The notes under the pieces were generated by a model. It was not told the origin of the DNA. It worked only from the letters and a program-made list of their open reading frames with translations, and searched no databases. This document shows positions 26,093 to 35,445 of a DNA stretch of 64,000 nucleotides, in pieces. Both the position numbers and the translations under genes were made by a program. The stretch is from Lentihominibacter hominis (GTDB lineage Bacteria; Bacillota; Clostridia; Peptostreptococcales; Anaerovoracaceae). The stretch's first letter is position 1, and each line of letters opens with the position of its first letter. The stretch spans positions 372,001 through 436,000 of the forward strand of contig NZ_JACRTA010000002.1 in assembly GCF_014385065.1 (NCBI RefSeq). Direction: 5' to 3'.

Positions 26093-26641
26093 TTAAAACC
26101 TGTCGCTGTAATTCAGCAGATTTCTTATAAATCCTGCCTGGGGAGGCTTCTTGTTCCCCATTATGGTGGAATAGTATACAATAGAAGCATCAAAACTATC
26201 TTTGCTTGTTCTGATTATAGCATATGATCCGCTGCTGCCGTCCCTGGGAAGTGTAAGACTGCCGGGATTAATGAGATATATACCTTGTTCATGTTCTATA
26301 AGCGCTTTGTGGGTATGGCCAAAGACTACAGCTTTACATTGATTCTCCATTGCTTTGTACATAAGAGTATTCAGCTGGTATTTGACGTTTTCCATGTGTC
26401 CGTGTGTGATCATGATTTTTCCGTATTCTGTGTCAAATGTTTTAAAGTCATTCCTGCTGTATCCGCCGTCACAGTTTCCTTTCACTGCTAAGACAGGAAC
26501 CTTAAGTTCTCTTTCCAGTTTGTTTCCGTCTGATATAAAATCCCCTGCATGTATTATAAGATTTATATCGGTGAGTTTAGGCCATATATCTCTTATTTTA
26601 TTGAGTTTTCCGTGTGTATCACTGATAACTAAAATTTTCAT
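26093..26641 (-). CDS. YfcE/MJ0936-family metallophosphoesterase
   Basis: A 182-residue calcineurin-like phosphoesterase. All metal-binding motifs are visible: ISDTHG (7-12), HAGDF (about 35), GNCD (about 60), THGH (about 85) and FGHTHK (about 112). The final INPGSLTLPRDG is typical of YfcE-type phosphodiesterases. Such enzymes hydrolyse cyclic or model phosphodiesters; the natural substrate is often unknown. In some Clostridia a gene of this type follows the rdgB nucleotide pyrophosphatase, but here it is alone. Confidence 0.9.
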   Translation of the reverse strand: MKILVISDTHGKLNKIRDIWPKLTDINLIIHAGDFISDGNKLERELKVPVLAVKGNCDGGYSRNDFKTFDTEYGKIMITHGHMENVKYQLNTLMYKAMENQCKAVVFGHTHKALIEHEQGIYLINPGSLTLPRDGSSGSYAIIRTSKDSFDASIVYYSTIMGNKKPPQAGFIRNLLNYSDRF

Positions 26642-26669
26642 AAATTAAGTTTATCATAATTAAGTATCA

Positions 26670-26698
26670 TTGACTATACTTTAATTTTAAAGTAAAAT
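26670..26698 (+). promoter_or_regulatory. Promoter of the MoaA-like/Fic-like pair
   Basis: -35 TTGACT (26670-26675), 17-base spacer, -10 TAAAAT (26693-26698), 38 bases before the first ATG. Confidence 0.55.
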
Positions 26699-26735
26699 GA
26701 AAAATAAGATAAAATAGGAAAGATTTGGTCATCAT

Positions 26736-27170
26736 ATGTCAGAAAATAAAAAAACAATAAAAACAGACGGTCAGGATCTGGCTGAAAAAGCTGAAGAAAT
26801 TAAGAAATCGGGAGTTACTGACGTCATTATAACTGTAAACACTTTCAATCATACCAGATATAAAAAAACAAACGGAGGAAAAGAGCTGCAGCCGGTAATA
26901 GACGGACTGAATTGTGCTGTAGGTCAGAAGCTTAATATAAGATTGGATGTAGCTATAGAAGAAGATTTTAATGATGATGAAATCTTGGATTTTTTGCAGC
27001 TTACATTCCAGCATAAATTTGATATCGTATTTCTTCCTACCATAAGCTATGATTTTTTAAAGAGCAAAATGCCTGCGTTGAAGAAGCTCGAAGGGGATTT
27101 TGGCGAGATTGAAATGTATAAATATCCGGTATCAGTAGGAAGAATCGGATTCTTGAAAGGTCAGGAGTAA
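26736..27170 (+). CDS. MoaA-like barrel fragment without the radical SAM cysteines
   Basis: A 144-residue protein. By eye it follows MoaA (molybdopterin cyclase) strand by strand: GVTDVIITVNTFNHTRYKKTNGG matches GL..V.VSLDSL....F...TG, then a VIDGLNCAVGQKLNIRLDVAIEEDFNDDEILDF stretch matches the GI.AA...G...VK+N.V...G.ND+EI of MoaA. The N-terminal CX3CX2C motif is absent and the start has its own promoter, so it is not a simple truncation artefact. It cannot perform radical SAM chemistry. It is 5 bases from the Fic-like gene and probably works with it. Confidence 0.55.
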   Translation: MSENKKTIKTDGQDLAEKAEEIKKSGVTDVIITVNTFNHTRYKKTNGGKELQPVIDGLNCAVGQKLNIRLDVAIEEDFNDDEILDFLQLTFQHKFDIVFLPTISYDFLKSKMPALKKLEGDFGEIEMYKYPVSVGRIGFLKGQE

Positions 27171-27175
27171 AATAT

Positions 27176-27913
27176 ATGCATGAAAAGCTATATGATATGA
27201 AAAAGGAATTGACAGGACTGCTTAAACAAGACAGGCTTTTGAAGTCTGCCGTAAGGGAAGTCAATAAGATAGATATGATCAAAGGCTCTCTTATTGTAAG
27301 AAATCCAAGGCATGATAAGATCGCAGTAGATGAGATACTTAAAGGAGACCTCCAAAGAGATGTTCCTGTCAAGGACTATGTGTTTATGGAGAATTTCTGC
27401 AAAGTCATAAATGTTGCATATAACTGTCTGGAAATGGGAAATTATCTTGATAAATATTTTCTTATAAGCGCCTATAGGATACTTATAGAGGATGAAAGCG
27501 GATATTTCAGAAAAACCAATCCTGTGGTATATTCGTATAATCATGTACCGACGCATGCTCTGGATATAGAGGAGAAGCTTGACGATGCTCTAAGACGTGT
27601 TTACAGTCTTGAAGCCGGAAATAATGTGATTCTTAAGGCTATGTATATTCATAATAAGCTGATAGAGATATATCCATTCAGCCAATATAGCGGTGAATTG
27701 GCTGTATTTGCTATGAATTATTATCTGATGGAAAATGGTCTTGCTCCGATAAATATGCCTATCTCAAGAGAAGACTATTTTAATATTGTAGGTGATTGCC
27801 TTAAAGGTCATCGGCAGGAAGAATTTTATAATTTCCTGTGCAGGGCTGTTTATGATAAGATGCAGGGAACGATAGATGCCTGCAGAGAATATCTTAAGAA
27901 CCAGAATGCTTGA
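27176..27913 (+). CDS. Fic-like protein with a degenerate active site
   Basis: A 245-residue protein. The Fic fold is suggested by the flap-like segment YRILIEDESGYFRKTNPVVYSYNHVPTHALD (about 100-130) and the motif helix IHNKLIEIYPFSQYSGELAVFAMNYYLMENGLAP (about 158-191). The catalytic HPFxDGNGR reads YPFSQYSGE at 166-174: the His is Tyr and the Gly-Asn and Arg are gone. AMP transfer is therefore unlikely; it may be a pseudoenzyme or use another chemistry. GGTCAGGAG precedes the ATG. It abuts the convergent kinase gene with no spacer. Confidence 0.6.
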   Translation: MHEKLYDMKKELTGLLKQDRLLKSAVREVNKIDMIKGSLIVRNPRHDKIAVDEILKGDLQRDVPVKDYVFMENFCKVINVAYNCLEMGNYLDKYFLISAYRILIEDESGYFRKTNPVVYSYNHVPTHALDIEEKLDDALRRVYSLEAGNNVILKAMYIHNKLIEIYPFSQYSGELAVFAMNYYLMENGLAPINMPISREDYFNIVGDCLKGHRQEEFYNFLCRAVYDKMQGTIDACREYLKNQNA

Positions 27914-28798
27914 TCATTCTGGAAATGATATGATTATAAAAAGTTTAGAGTCGCGGTATTCAGATTTTATACTGCCTCCCATCTGTTCTGTCAGCAGTTT
28001 GGCTATAGAAAGGCCGAGTCCTGTTGAATTTCTGTCTGTTTCAACCGTATAAAAACGATCGAAGAGCTGACCTGCAGCTACGGTATTCATGTTAGGAGCA
28101 TTATTGGAAAATATGATGGTTCCGTCTTCATTCATACGGATATTAAAATCATCAGCGCTGTATTTCAGCGCATTACTTATTATATTATTAAAAATACGTG
28201 TAACAGCTGAAGGGTCAAGAATTCTGTAAATTGGTCTATCAGGAAGACGAATATCAGGAACAATCCCTTTTTGCTGTATAGATGCATAAAAGGATACAAG
28301 GCTTTCCTCCAGGAGGCTGCGTATATCAGTCTTTTCGTTGGAAAATTCTTGTATGGAAACTGCTATAGAATATCTGAATAGTTCTTCCATGAGTTTTTTT
28401 AAAGCATCTGCTCTGTTTTCAACCTGAGCAATATATCGTGCCATATTTTTTGATTTGTTTTCTGTTTTCATCAAATCCAGATATCCGTACATAGCTGTCA
28501 GAGGTGTACGAAGATCATGAGAAATGTTTGTGACGGCATTTTTCAGTTCAAGATCTCCTTGTTGATAATTTAATCTGTCTTTTTGAAGCTTTTTTAGTTC
28601 CCCGTTTAAATCAGCAGCCAGGTTCATCATATGTGAATCCCGGCTGCTGATATCTATCAGTGTATTGGTATCTGAAGATATCCGGTCTGCAAAAGCTTCT
28701 CTGATTTCATCTGCTGTTTTTCTCAGAAGATGGATTTTTAATAACAGGCATACTATTATGATGATGAAAATACTTATGAGGCAGGATAACCAAAACAC
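27914..28798 (-). CDS. Sensor histidine kinase of an ABC-transporter-linked two-component system
   Basis: A 294-residue kinase with one N-terminal TM helix (about 2-24) and almost no extracellular part. H-box ISHDLRTPLTAMYGYL (about 94), N-box IFNNIISNALKYSADDF and G-box STGLGLSIAKLL are intact. Small kinases of this kind sit beside BcrAB/BceAB-like transporters and often sense through them. The gene order on the minus strand is regulator, ATPase, permease, kinase, which fits a peptide-antibiotic response. Confidence 0.88.
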   Translation of the reverse strand: MFWLSCLISIFIIIIVCLLLKIHLLRKTADEIREAFADRISSDTNTLIDISSRDSHMMNLAADLNGELKKLQKDRLNYQQGDLELKNAVTNISHDLRTPLTAMYGYLDLMKTENKSKNMARYIAQVENRADALKKLMEELFRYSIAVSIQEFSNEKTDIRSLLEESLVSFYASIQQKGIVPDIRLPDRPIYRILDPSAVTRIFNNIISNALKYSADDFNIRMNEDGTIIFSNNAPNMNTVAAGQLFDRFYTVETDRNSTGLGLSIAKLLTEQMGGSIKSEYRDSKLFIIISFPE

Positions 28799-28834
28799 TG
28801 TGATACGCTCCTTTGATTATTGGTAAATTGTTTT

Positions 28835-29674
28835 TTATTTTATATCTCTCTTTCGGAATATTAACATGCCGATTACTATAGAGGCAAGAATAATTATACT
28901 TGAGTATATAGCCAATAGATAAGGCTCCTGAATAAGACCTCCGTTTTGAGTTATATTAACCGCCTGTCCGGTAGGCAGAAAGTCGTTGAAAAATTGATAG
29001 ATGCTTCGTATCGTTCCTTCAAGATAATCGGGATTTGATACTATTCCAGATGACATTATTTGGCCTGTGTCAGGATCATGATTTAAACTTTCATAAGTTT
29101 CCGGCTGCGCTAATTTGTTGAGAATATATATTGATATGACTAACATGAAAACTGATATCAGGATATTAACAACTGCAGCGAGGGCTTTGTTTTGGCATGT
29201 CATTGATATTATGGTGTGGAAGGCTGTAAATGCTATAGACATGGCAAAACTGCATAGGATCAATATGACTATTCCTTGGAGCGTTCCGTCTTGAATGCCG
29301 CACAGAGGGATGCCGATAATAAGAGTTCCGACTATATAGGAAAAACAGAAAATTAAGCCTGCCGCGCAGCAGCAGATCAGGTTTGACGTATAAATATGAT
29401 TTCGCGTGTGACCTATCACAAGCTTGTTTCTCATTGTTCCGTCACTGTATTCTGTTCCTGTGAAAAGACTTACAAAAGCAGGAATGATTATGGCTATCGC
29501 TGTAGCGTAGATGAACAGTACATTTGTGATATAGGCGTTTTCATGGTATTGATTCATTGCAATATAATGTGTTGTCATCATGAAAATACCAAACAGAAAC
29601 ATTCCTATTGTACAGAGCCAGAAAAATTTATTCACTTTGAGTTTAGCAAAATCCGCTGATAATAATTTATTCAT
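28835..29674 (-). CDS. ABC-2 type transporter permease
   Basis: A 279-residue membrane protein with six predicted helices: MNKLLSADFAKLKVNKFFWLCTIGMFLFGIFMM at the N-terminus and IFRKRDIK at the end. TEYSDGTMRNKLVIGHTRNHIYTSN (about 70-95) is the cytoplasmic motif typical of bacitracin/lantibiotic-immunity permeases of the ABC-2 class. It overlaps the ATPase gene by 8 bases. With the neighbours it probably exports or expels a membrane-active peptide. Confidence 0.85.
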   Translation of the reverse strand: MNKLLSADFAKLKVNKFFWLCTIGMFLFGIFMMTTHYIAMNQYHENAYITNVLFIYATAIAIIIPAFVSLFTGTEYSDGTMRNKLVIGHTRNHIYTSNLICCCAAGLIFCFSYIVGTLIIGIPLCGIQDGTLQGIVILILCSFAMSIAFTAFHTIISMTCQNKALAAVVNILISVFMLVISIYILNKLAQPETYESLNHDPDTGQIMSSGIVSNPDYLEGTIRSIYQFFNDFLPTGQAVNITQNGGLIQEPYLLAIYSSIIILASIVIGMLIFRKRDIK

Positions 29675-30584
29675 TTGTTTTTCCTCCTCCGATTAAGTTG
29701 AGATAAAAGCTTTCCAGACTTTCTCCACGTTCAGTAAGAGATATGATTTCACAGCCTTTATTCATCAGAGTAAGAGTTAGATTGGATATATTTATTTTAG
29801 CAAAAATATCGGCTGTATTTTCGGATAATATATTGTATTGTATATCCATTTCATCCAAAACCAGACTCAGTATGTTAGTATCGGAGACTTGTATGCGTAA
29901 GCATTTGCGGCATGCCGCTTCCAATTCCTCTGCACTTATTTCTTTTACCATATGGCCGCTGTCAATAAAGCCATAATGGGTAGCCAGACGGGACAGTTCA
30001 TCCAAAATGTGGCTGGAGATTAGGAATGTGATCTGTCGTTTTTGGTTGAGTTTGAGAATAAGCTCTCTCATTTCGATGATTCCTTGAGGGTCGAGACCGT
30101 TCACAGGCTCGTCAAGTATCAGAAGGTCAGGATTTCCTGCCAGAGCGATGGCAATACCAAGGCGCTGCTTCATACCTAAAGAGAAGTGTTTTACTTTTTT
30201 CCTTCCTGTATTTTCTAAGCCTACGAGTTGAAGCAGATTAGGGATATCATCAAATGAAGGCAGACCAATAATGCGGTATTGCTCTTTCAAGTTGTCCTCT
30301 GCCGTCATATTAAGATAAATAGATGGTGTTTCTACTACGGCTCCCATTTTGCGGCGGCATTTTGTGATCTCGGGTTGTGTATTTTTTGTTCCGTATAATG
30401 TATAGTTTCCTGATGTTGGCTCCTGAAGGCCGCAGATAAGACGTATAAGAGTGGTTTTGCCGGCGCCGTTTTTCCCTACGAAACCGTAGATGGCGCCTCT
30501 CGGAACATGGATGGAGAATCCATCCAGAGCTTTAAAATGTTTGTAATGTTTGCTGAGTGATTCAGCTGTAAGAATATAGTCCAT
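29667..30584 (-). CDS. ABC transporter ATP-binding protein (BcrA-like)
   Basis: A 305-residue ATPase. Walker A GFVGKNGAGKTTLIRL (about 34-48), signature FSLGMKQRLGIAIAL (about 134), Walker B LLILDEPVNGLDPQG and the H-loop ISSHIL are all present. The C-terminal extension of about 90 residues is normal for the BcrA/drug-immunity class. AGGAGG precedes the ATG on the minus strand. The partner permease overlaps its 3' end. Confidence 0.92.
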   Translation of the reverse strand: MDYILTAESLSKHYKHFKALDGFSIHVPRGAIYGFVGKNGAGKTTLIRLICGLQEPTSGNYTLYGTKNTQPEITKCRRKMGAVVETPSIYLNMTAEDNLKEQYRIIGLPSFDDIPNLLQLVGLENTGRKKVKHFSLGMKQRLGIAIALAGNPDLLILDEPVNGLDPQGIIEMRELILKLNQKRQITFLISSHILDELSRLATHYGFIDSGHMVKEISAEELEAACRKCLRIQVSDTNILSLVLDEMDIQYNILSENTADIFAKINISNLTLTLMNKGCEIISLTERGESLESFYLNLIGGGKTNE

Positions 30585-30691
30585 ATGAAACCTCCTGTAT
30601 AGCCGGTTTGATACCGGTATTTTTTCTGTTACGGACGTTATTCTATCAGGAAAAGGTTAAGAGGGCAGTAAAGAAAACAGTAAAAAAAGAG

Positions 30692-31393
30692 TTAAGATTT
30701 GTTTTCTCTCATTTTGAAACCTATGCCCCACACGGCTTCTATATAATCTTTGCCTCCTATATTTTTAAGTTTTCGGCGCAGGTTACTGATATGCACCTTT
30801 AGAGAGTTTTCTGTGCAGTCCGGAGTATCTGTGCTTATCTGATCAAGTATAAAGGATTTCGTTATAACTTGAGAGGGGTTTTGCATAAGTAATTTTAAAA
30901 TGGCATATTCAGTTTGGGTAAGTTTAACTTCATCTTCTGATACAGAGACCGACCGTAAAGAAGTGTTAAGTGTAAGATCATTAAAAGATATGATGTTTTG
31001 TGCTGAATCCGAATTTTTTGCCTTAGAGGATAAAGATGCGCCGGAGCTCATACGAAGCTGCACAGCTATTCTGGCTAGCAGCTCTTTTATGTCAAAAGGC
31101 TTTGTTATATAGTCGCAGGCGCCGTTCATGAGAAGATGAACTTTATCGTCGATTCCTACTTTGGCGCTCACAACAATTACCGGGATGCCGGTGATTTGAG
31201 GAAGAACCTCTTCACCGGCAAGCCCCGGCAGCATTAAATCAAGAAGAATAAGATCAGGTTTATTTTCAGAAAGAAGGTATAAAGCCTCCGTTCCGGAGTA
31301 GGCACGAAGGCAGTTATAACCTTCGCGCCTAAGAACTTCTTCAAGCATATTTCCTATGTGAATGTCATCATCTATTATAGCAATTGTTTTCAT
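30692..31393 (-). CDS. OmpR-family response regulator
   Basis: A 233-residue regulator: receiver domain (IIDDDIHIG, phospho-Asp in LILLDLMLPGLAG, Lys in YITKPFDI) and C-terminal winged helix (LTQTEYAILKLLMQNPSQVITKSFILDQI ... VHISNLRRKL). Its start lies one base after the end of argH, so read-through from argGH is likely. A 107-base gap separates it from the ATPase gene and may hold the promoter it controls. The regulated genes are probably the ABC transporter. Confidence 0.92.
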   Translation of the reverse strand: MKTIAIIDDDIHIGNMLEEVLRREGYNCLRAYSGTEALYLLSENKPDLILLDLMLPGLAGEEVLPQITGIPVIVVSAKVGIDDKVHLLMNGACDYITKPFDIKELLARIAVQLRMSSGASLSSKAKNSDSAQNIISFNDLTLNTSLRSVSVSEDEVKLTQTEYAILKLLMQNPSQVITKSFILDQISTDTPDCTENSLKVHISNLRRKLKNIGGKDYIEAVWGIGFKMRENKS

Positions 31394-31394
31394 T

Positions 31395-32771
31395 TTAGCG
31401 AGCCTGTTTCTTATTTGCTATATCCGCCAGCTGTTCGTCAACACTTTCAAATGAAGTGGAACCCTTTGAAAGTTTTGCTTTTATACAGCTTCGGATTGCT
31501 ATTTTATCATATATATCATCTTCGAATTTATCAGAAAATGATTTGAATTCATCCATTGTCATTTCTTCAATTGCGATGCCTTTATTGATGCAGTAAAGAA
31601 CTATTTTACCTATTATCTCGTGGCAGTCCCTGAATGGAATACCTTTTGAAACAAGATAATCAGCTGCATCAGTAGCGTTCATATATCCATATTTAGCGGC
31701 GTTTTCCATTTTGTCTTCTCTGACCTTCATTGTAAGGATCATTTCAGTGAATATGCCGATGGAAGATTTTAAAGTATCTGCTGCATCAAATACAGGGATC
31801 TTGTCTTCCTGAAGATCCTTATTGTATGCCAGAGGGAGTCCTTTACATATGGTAAGAAGGCTCATAAGGTCTCCGTATACGCGACCTGTCTTGCCTCTTA
31901 TCAGCTCTGCCATATCAGGATTCTTTTTCTGAGGCATTATGCTGCTGCCTGTAGAAAAGGAGTCATCTATTTCCACGAAGCTGAATTCAACGGAACTCCA
32001 TAATATAAGTTCTTCGCAGAATCTTGACAGATGCATCATGGTAACTGCACAGCAGTTTATAAATTCTATGGCAAAGTCTCTGTCGGCTACTGCATCCATG
32101 CCGTTGGGAAGAACTGAGGCAAAGCCCAGTTCTTTAGCAAGGAAATCTCTGTCCGTGTCATATGTAGTTCCGGCAAGCGCTCCGCTCCCCAGAGGAAGTC
32201 TGTCTATTCTTCCCAGACAGTCGCTGAATCTTTCCTGATCTCTTGAAAACATTTGATAATAGGCAAGAAGATGATAGGATAGTGTTACAGGCTGGGCTCT
32301 CTGCAGGTGAGTATAGCCGGGCATTACCGTATCGGTGTGCTGACGCGCCAACTTTTCCAGAGCATCAAGAAGAATTTTTATGGCAGTAGTTATGGCATCT
32401 GTTTCTTTTTTCAGATAGAGTCTTATATCCACAGCGATCTGATCATTTCTGCTTCTGGCCGTATGAAGTTTTTTTCCTATGGCTCCGATCCTGTCGGTGA
32501 GAATAGATTCTATATTCATATGGATATCTTCTGATTCAATGGTGAATTCCACATTGCCTGTTTCGATATCTGAGAGTATCTCTCCTAATGTTTTTATTAT
32601 GAGTTCAGATTCATCTTGAGTGATTATACCCTGTTTGCCTAACATTTTTGCATGAGCTATGCTGCCGGCTATATCTTCTTTGTAAAGACGCTGGTCAAAC
32701 TCTATGGAAGCATTGAATTCATCAGCGGATGAAGTCGCCGCCTTTGAGAACCTTCCTTTCCAAAGTTTCAT
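31395..32771 (-). CDS. argH: Argininosuccinate lyase
   Basis: A 458-residue enzyme of the fumarase/aspartase fold that splits argininosuccinate into arginine and fumarate. The N-terminus MKLWKGRFS is the family start (LWGGRF), and the signature [20 protein letters not shown] is intact, with [11 protein letters not shown] nearby. ATG 32771 follows GAAGGAGGATCC on the minus strand; a longer frame begins at 32813 but lacks support. It overlaps the argG 3' end by 50 bases, an unusually long overlap. Confidence 0.97.
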   Translation of the reverse strand: MKLWKGRFSKAATSSADEFNASIEFDQRLYKEDIAGSIAHAKMLGKQGIITQDESELIIKTLGEILSDIETGNVEFTIESEDIHMNIESILTDRIGAIGKKLHTARSRNDQIAVDIRLYLKKETDAITTAIKILLDALEKLARQHTDTVMPGYTHLQRAQPVTLSYHLLAYYQMFSRDQERFSDCLGRIDRLPLGSGALAGTTYDTDRDFLAKELGFASVLPNGMDAVADRDFAIEFINCCAVTMMHLSRFCEELILWSSVEFSFVEIDDSFSTGSSIMPQKKNPDMAELIRGKTGRVYGDLMSLLTICKGLPLAYNKDLQEDKIPVFDAADTLKSSIGIFTEMILTMKVREDKMENAAKYGYMNATDAADYLVSKGIPFRDCHEIIGKIVLYCINKGIAIEEMTMDEFKSFSDKFEDDIYDKIAIRSCIKAKLSKGSTSFESVDEQLADIANKKQAR

Positions 32772-33990
32772 GTTTCTTGGATCCTCCTTCAACTGTTTCT
32801 TTCTGAATAGCACGTATTTTGAGCGGAAGTGAGAACAGGTTTATGAATCCTTCCGCATCTTGCTGATTATATACTTCGTCTTTACTGAATGTAGCGAACT
32901 CTTCGTTGTAAAGAGAGTAAGGTGATTTTTTGGCAGCTACTCTTGCACATCCTTTGTAGAGCTTCATTTTTACGGTACCGGTAACCTGTGACTGAGTTAC
33001 GTCCACGAAAGCGCTGATTGCTTCGCGCAGAGGTGTGAACCACAGTCCGTCATATACCAGCTGGGCGAATTTCTGAGCCACTATAGCCTTGTACTGTGTT
33101 GTGTCTCTGTCAAGAATGAGCTGTTCAAGCCCCGAATGTGCCGTAAATAATATGGTTCCTCCCGGTGTTTCATATACTCCTCTTGACTTCATGCCAACGA
33201 GACGATTTTCTATAATATCGATAGTGCCTACTCCGTTTTTGCTTCCCAGTTCATTGAGTTTTGTAAGGATGTTGATGGGGTCCATTTTTTTTCCGTTAAG
33301 TCCCACAGGTATACCTTTTTCAAAATCTATATCTATATATGTCGGTTCATCCGGAGCCTTTTCGGGAGGCACGCTCAGTACATGAATAGTGTCAAAGTGT
33401 TCGTTCCACGGATTCTCCAGTTCTCCGCCTTCATGACTTATATGCCATATGTTTTCATCTCTGGAATAAATTTTTTTCGTAGTCTGGCTGATGGGGATAT
33501 TGTGAGCGGCAGCATATTCAATAAGATCTTCACGTGATTCGAAGTCCCAGAATCTCCATGGGGCGATGATTTTGATGGCGGGATTCAGAGCTTTTATCGT
33601 AGTTTCGAAACGAACCTGATCATTGCCCTTTCCTGTACATCCGTGAGCAATTATGTAAGCACCTTCTTCTTCTGCTACTTCTACAAGTTTTTTTGCCATG
33701 AGCGGCCTTGCCATTGAAGTTCCCAGCATGTATTCGTTTTCGTAGATAGCCCCGGCCTTGAGAGTAGGGTATATGTAATCAGTAATGAATTCTTCTCTTA
33801 TATCCAATGTTATCGCTTTCACTGCGCCTGTTGCGATAGCTTTTTCTTCGATTGCATCGAAATCCTCCTGCTGTCCGGCGTTGCAGCATACTGCTATAAC
33901 ATCGTAATCATAAGTTTCTTTAAGCCAACAAGCCAGTACAGATGTATCAAGACCACCTGAATAGGCAAGTATCACTTTTTCCTTAGCCAT
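32722..33990 (-). CDS. argG: Argininosuccinate synthase
   Basis: A 422-residue enzyme that joins citrulline and aspartate using ATP. The P-loop-like [11 protein letters not shown] (9-19), [25 protein letters not shown] and the C-terminal [23 protein letters not shown] match the family. The end extends about 15-20 residues beyond the usual length into argH. AGGAGG precedes the ATG. An ArgR-box-like sequence lies 52-69 bases upstream. Confidence 0.97.
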   Translation of the reverse strand: MAKEKVILAYSGGLDTSVLACWLKETYDYDVIAVCCNAGQQEDFDAIEEKAIATGAVKAITLDIREEFITDYIYPTLKAGAIYENEYMLGTSMARPLMAKKLVEVAEEEGAYIIAHGCTGKGNDQVRFETTIKALNPAIKIIAPWRFWDFESREDLIEYAAAHNIPISQTTKKIYSRDENIWHISHEGGELENPWNEHFDTIHVLSVPPEKAPDEPTYIDIDFEKGIPVGLNGKKMDPINILTKLNELGSKNGVGTIDIIENRLVGMKSRGVYETPGGTILFTAHSGLEQLILDRDTTQYKAIVAQKFAQLVYDGLWFTPLREAISAFVDVTQSQVTGTVKMKLYKGCARVAAKKSPYSLYNEEFATFSKDEVYNQQDAEGFINLFSLPLKIRAIQKETVEGGSKKHETLERKVLKGGDFIR

Positions 33991-34041
33991 TTTTTATTCC
34001 TCCTAAACGATTTTATTCTATTTGTATATTATCACTCTAAT

Positions 34042-34059
34042 TATGAATAAAAATTTACA
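34042..34059. promoter_or_regulatory. Possible ArgR (ARG) box upstream of argGH
   Basis: TATGAATAAAAATTTACA resembles the Bacillus ARG box CATGAATAAAAATTCAAG (13 of 18 positions as aligned by eye). It lies between argG and the divergent permease gene, so arginine-dependent repression of argGH is plausible. Confidence 0.5.
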
Positions 34060-34195
34060 ACTTGTTATTATTATACATTAGAAATTGGTAAATTCAACCC
34101 TAATAATGAAAAAAATATAAAAATTATAATATAAATAAAAAATATGGAGACTTTGTATATAAATTATTGTAGAATAGAGCTGTAGAGGTGGTAAA

Positions 34196-35443
34196 ATGAA
34201 AGTGAGTTTCGACGAAAAACACATTAAATGGGGACTTACGGCATTCCTGGTGGTTTTATGCAGTATTATTGTATTTTTTGCAATATACAGAATAGACAGC
34301 GTAAATAAAGTTCTCGGAATATGTGTTTCAATTCTTACTCCTTTTATATACGGACTGGTTATGGCATATCTGTTGTGTCCTGTATACAACTTTACAGTAA
34401 GAGGTGTTTACTCTCTGCTGAACAGAAGAAAACGGGTGTTTTCAAGGTCTCTGTCTTTTTCAAAAGCTGTAGGTACTTTTGTATCGATAACTGTGATGCT
34501 GGTGATTATTACCGGAATTTTATGGATGATAATACCCGGCCTTGTGGAAAGTATAACGAAGATAATAAAGATTCTTCCTTCGAGTATGGAAGAGCTGAAA
34601 GCATGGCTGGATGTCAAACTTACCAATATGCCGGAAGTAAAGAATGTACTGGACGGATGGATAAATAATTTTACAAAAAACGCTATAGATTTTGTGACAC
34701 AGACGGTTTTGCCGGAATACAGTTCCATAGCTACGAAGATATCCGAAGGAGTTATCGGAGTACTGAACGTCATCAAGAATTTTTTCATAGCTATAATAAT
34801 ATGCGTATATTTTCTTAACAGTAAGGATACTTTTGCAGCTCAGATAAAGAAAATAATCCTGTCTGTATTTAAAAAAAATACGGCAGATGAGATCCTGCAG
34901 GGGGCAGCTTTTACCAATAAGACTTTTGGAGGATTTATAAACGGCAAACTGATAGATTCTCTCATTATAGGAATAATATGCTTTATAGTTATGAGTATAT
35001 TCGGCTGGGAATATACTCTGCTTATAAGTTGTATAATAGGTATAACTAATATAATTCCTTTCTTTGGACCGTTTATCGGCGCTATACCTTCAGCACTTCT
35101 GCTGCTAATGGTGGATTACAGACAATGCGTATACTTTGTAATTTTTATATTCATATTGCAGCAGTTTGACGGTAATATCCTGGGACCTAAGATATTGGGA
35201 GACAGTACAGGTCTTGCCAGTTTCTGGGTGCTGTTTGCGGTTCTGATCGGGGGAGGTTTGTTCGGCTTTATCGGTATGGTGGTCGGGATACCTATCTTTG
35301 CGGTTATATATGCTTATGTATCAAGAGCTGTAAATGGAAAGCTGAGGAAACGCGGGCTTTCTACAGCGTTGGATGAATATAGGGTAGACAGTTACAGTGT
35401 GAAGAACAGGGATGTTCGTAAAATGAAAAAAGGCGGTAAATAA
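34196..35443 (+). CDS. AI-2E-family transporter-like membrane protein
   Basis: A 415-residue protein of the PerM/YtvI/AI-2E exporter-like superfamily. Helices at the N-terminus (two), a soluble amphipathic stretch (about 105-195) and a C-terminal membrane bundle are visible. The conserved motif IIPFFGPFIGAIPSALLLLM is near 280-300, with ILGPKILGDSTGLASFWVLFAVLIGGGLFGFIGMVVGIPIFAV following. Members are named for autoinducer-2 export or sodium/proton exchange; the substrate here is unknown. Divergent from argG and 2 bases upstream of murB. Confidence 0.88.
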   Translation: MKVSFDEKHIKWGLTAFLVVLCSIIVFFAIYRIDSVNKVLGICVSILTPFIYGLVMAYLLCPVYNFTVRGVYSLLNRRKRVFSRSLSFSKAVGTFVSITVMLVIITGILWMIIPGLVESITKIIKILPSSMEELKAWLDVKLTNMPEVKNVLDGWINNFTKNAIDFVTQTVLPEYSSIATKISEGVIGVLNVIKNFFIAIIICVYFLNSKDTFAAQIKKIILSVFKKNTADEILQGAAFTNKTFGGFINGKLIDSLIIGIICFIVMSIFGWEYTLLISCIIGITNIIPFFGPFIGAIPSALLLLMVDYRQCVYFVIFIFILQQFDGNILGPKILGDSTGLASFWVLFAVLIGGGLFGFIGMVVGIPIFAVIYAYVSRAVNGKLRKRGLSTALDEYRVDSYSVKNRDVRKMKKGGK

Positions 35444-35445
35444 TA

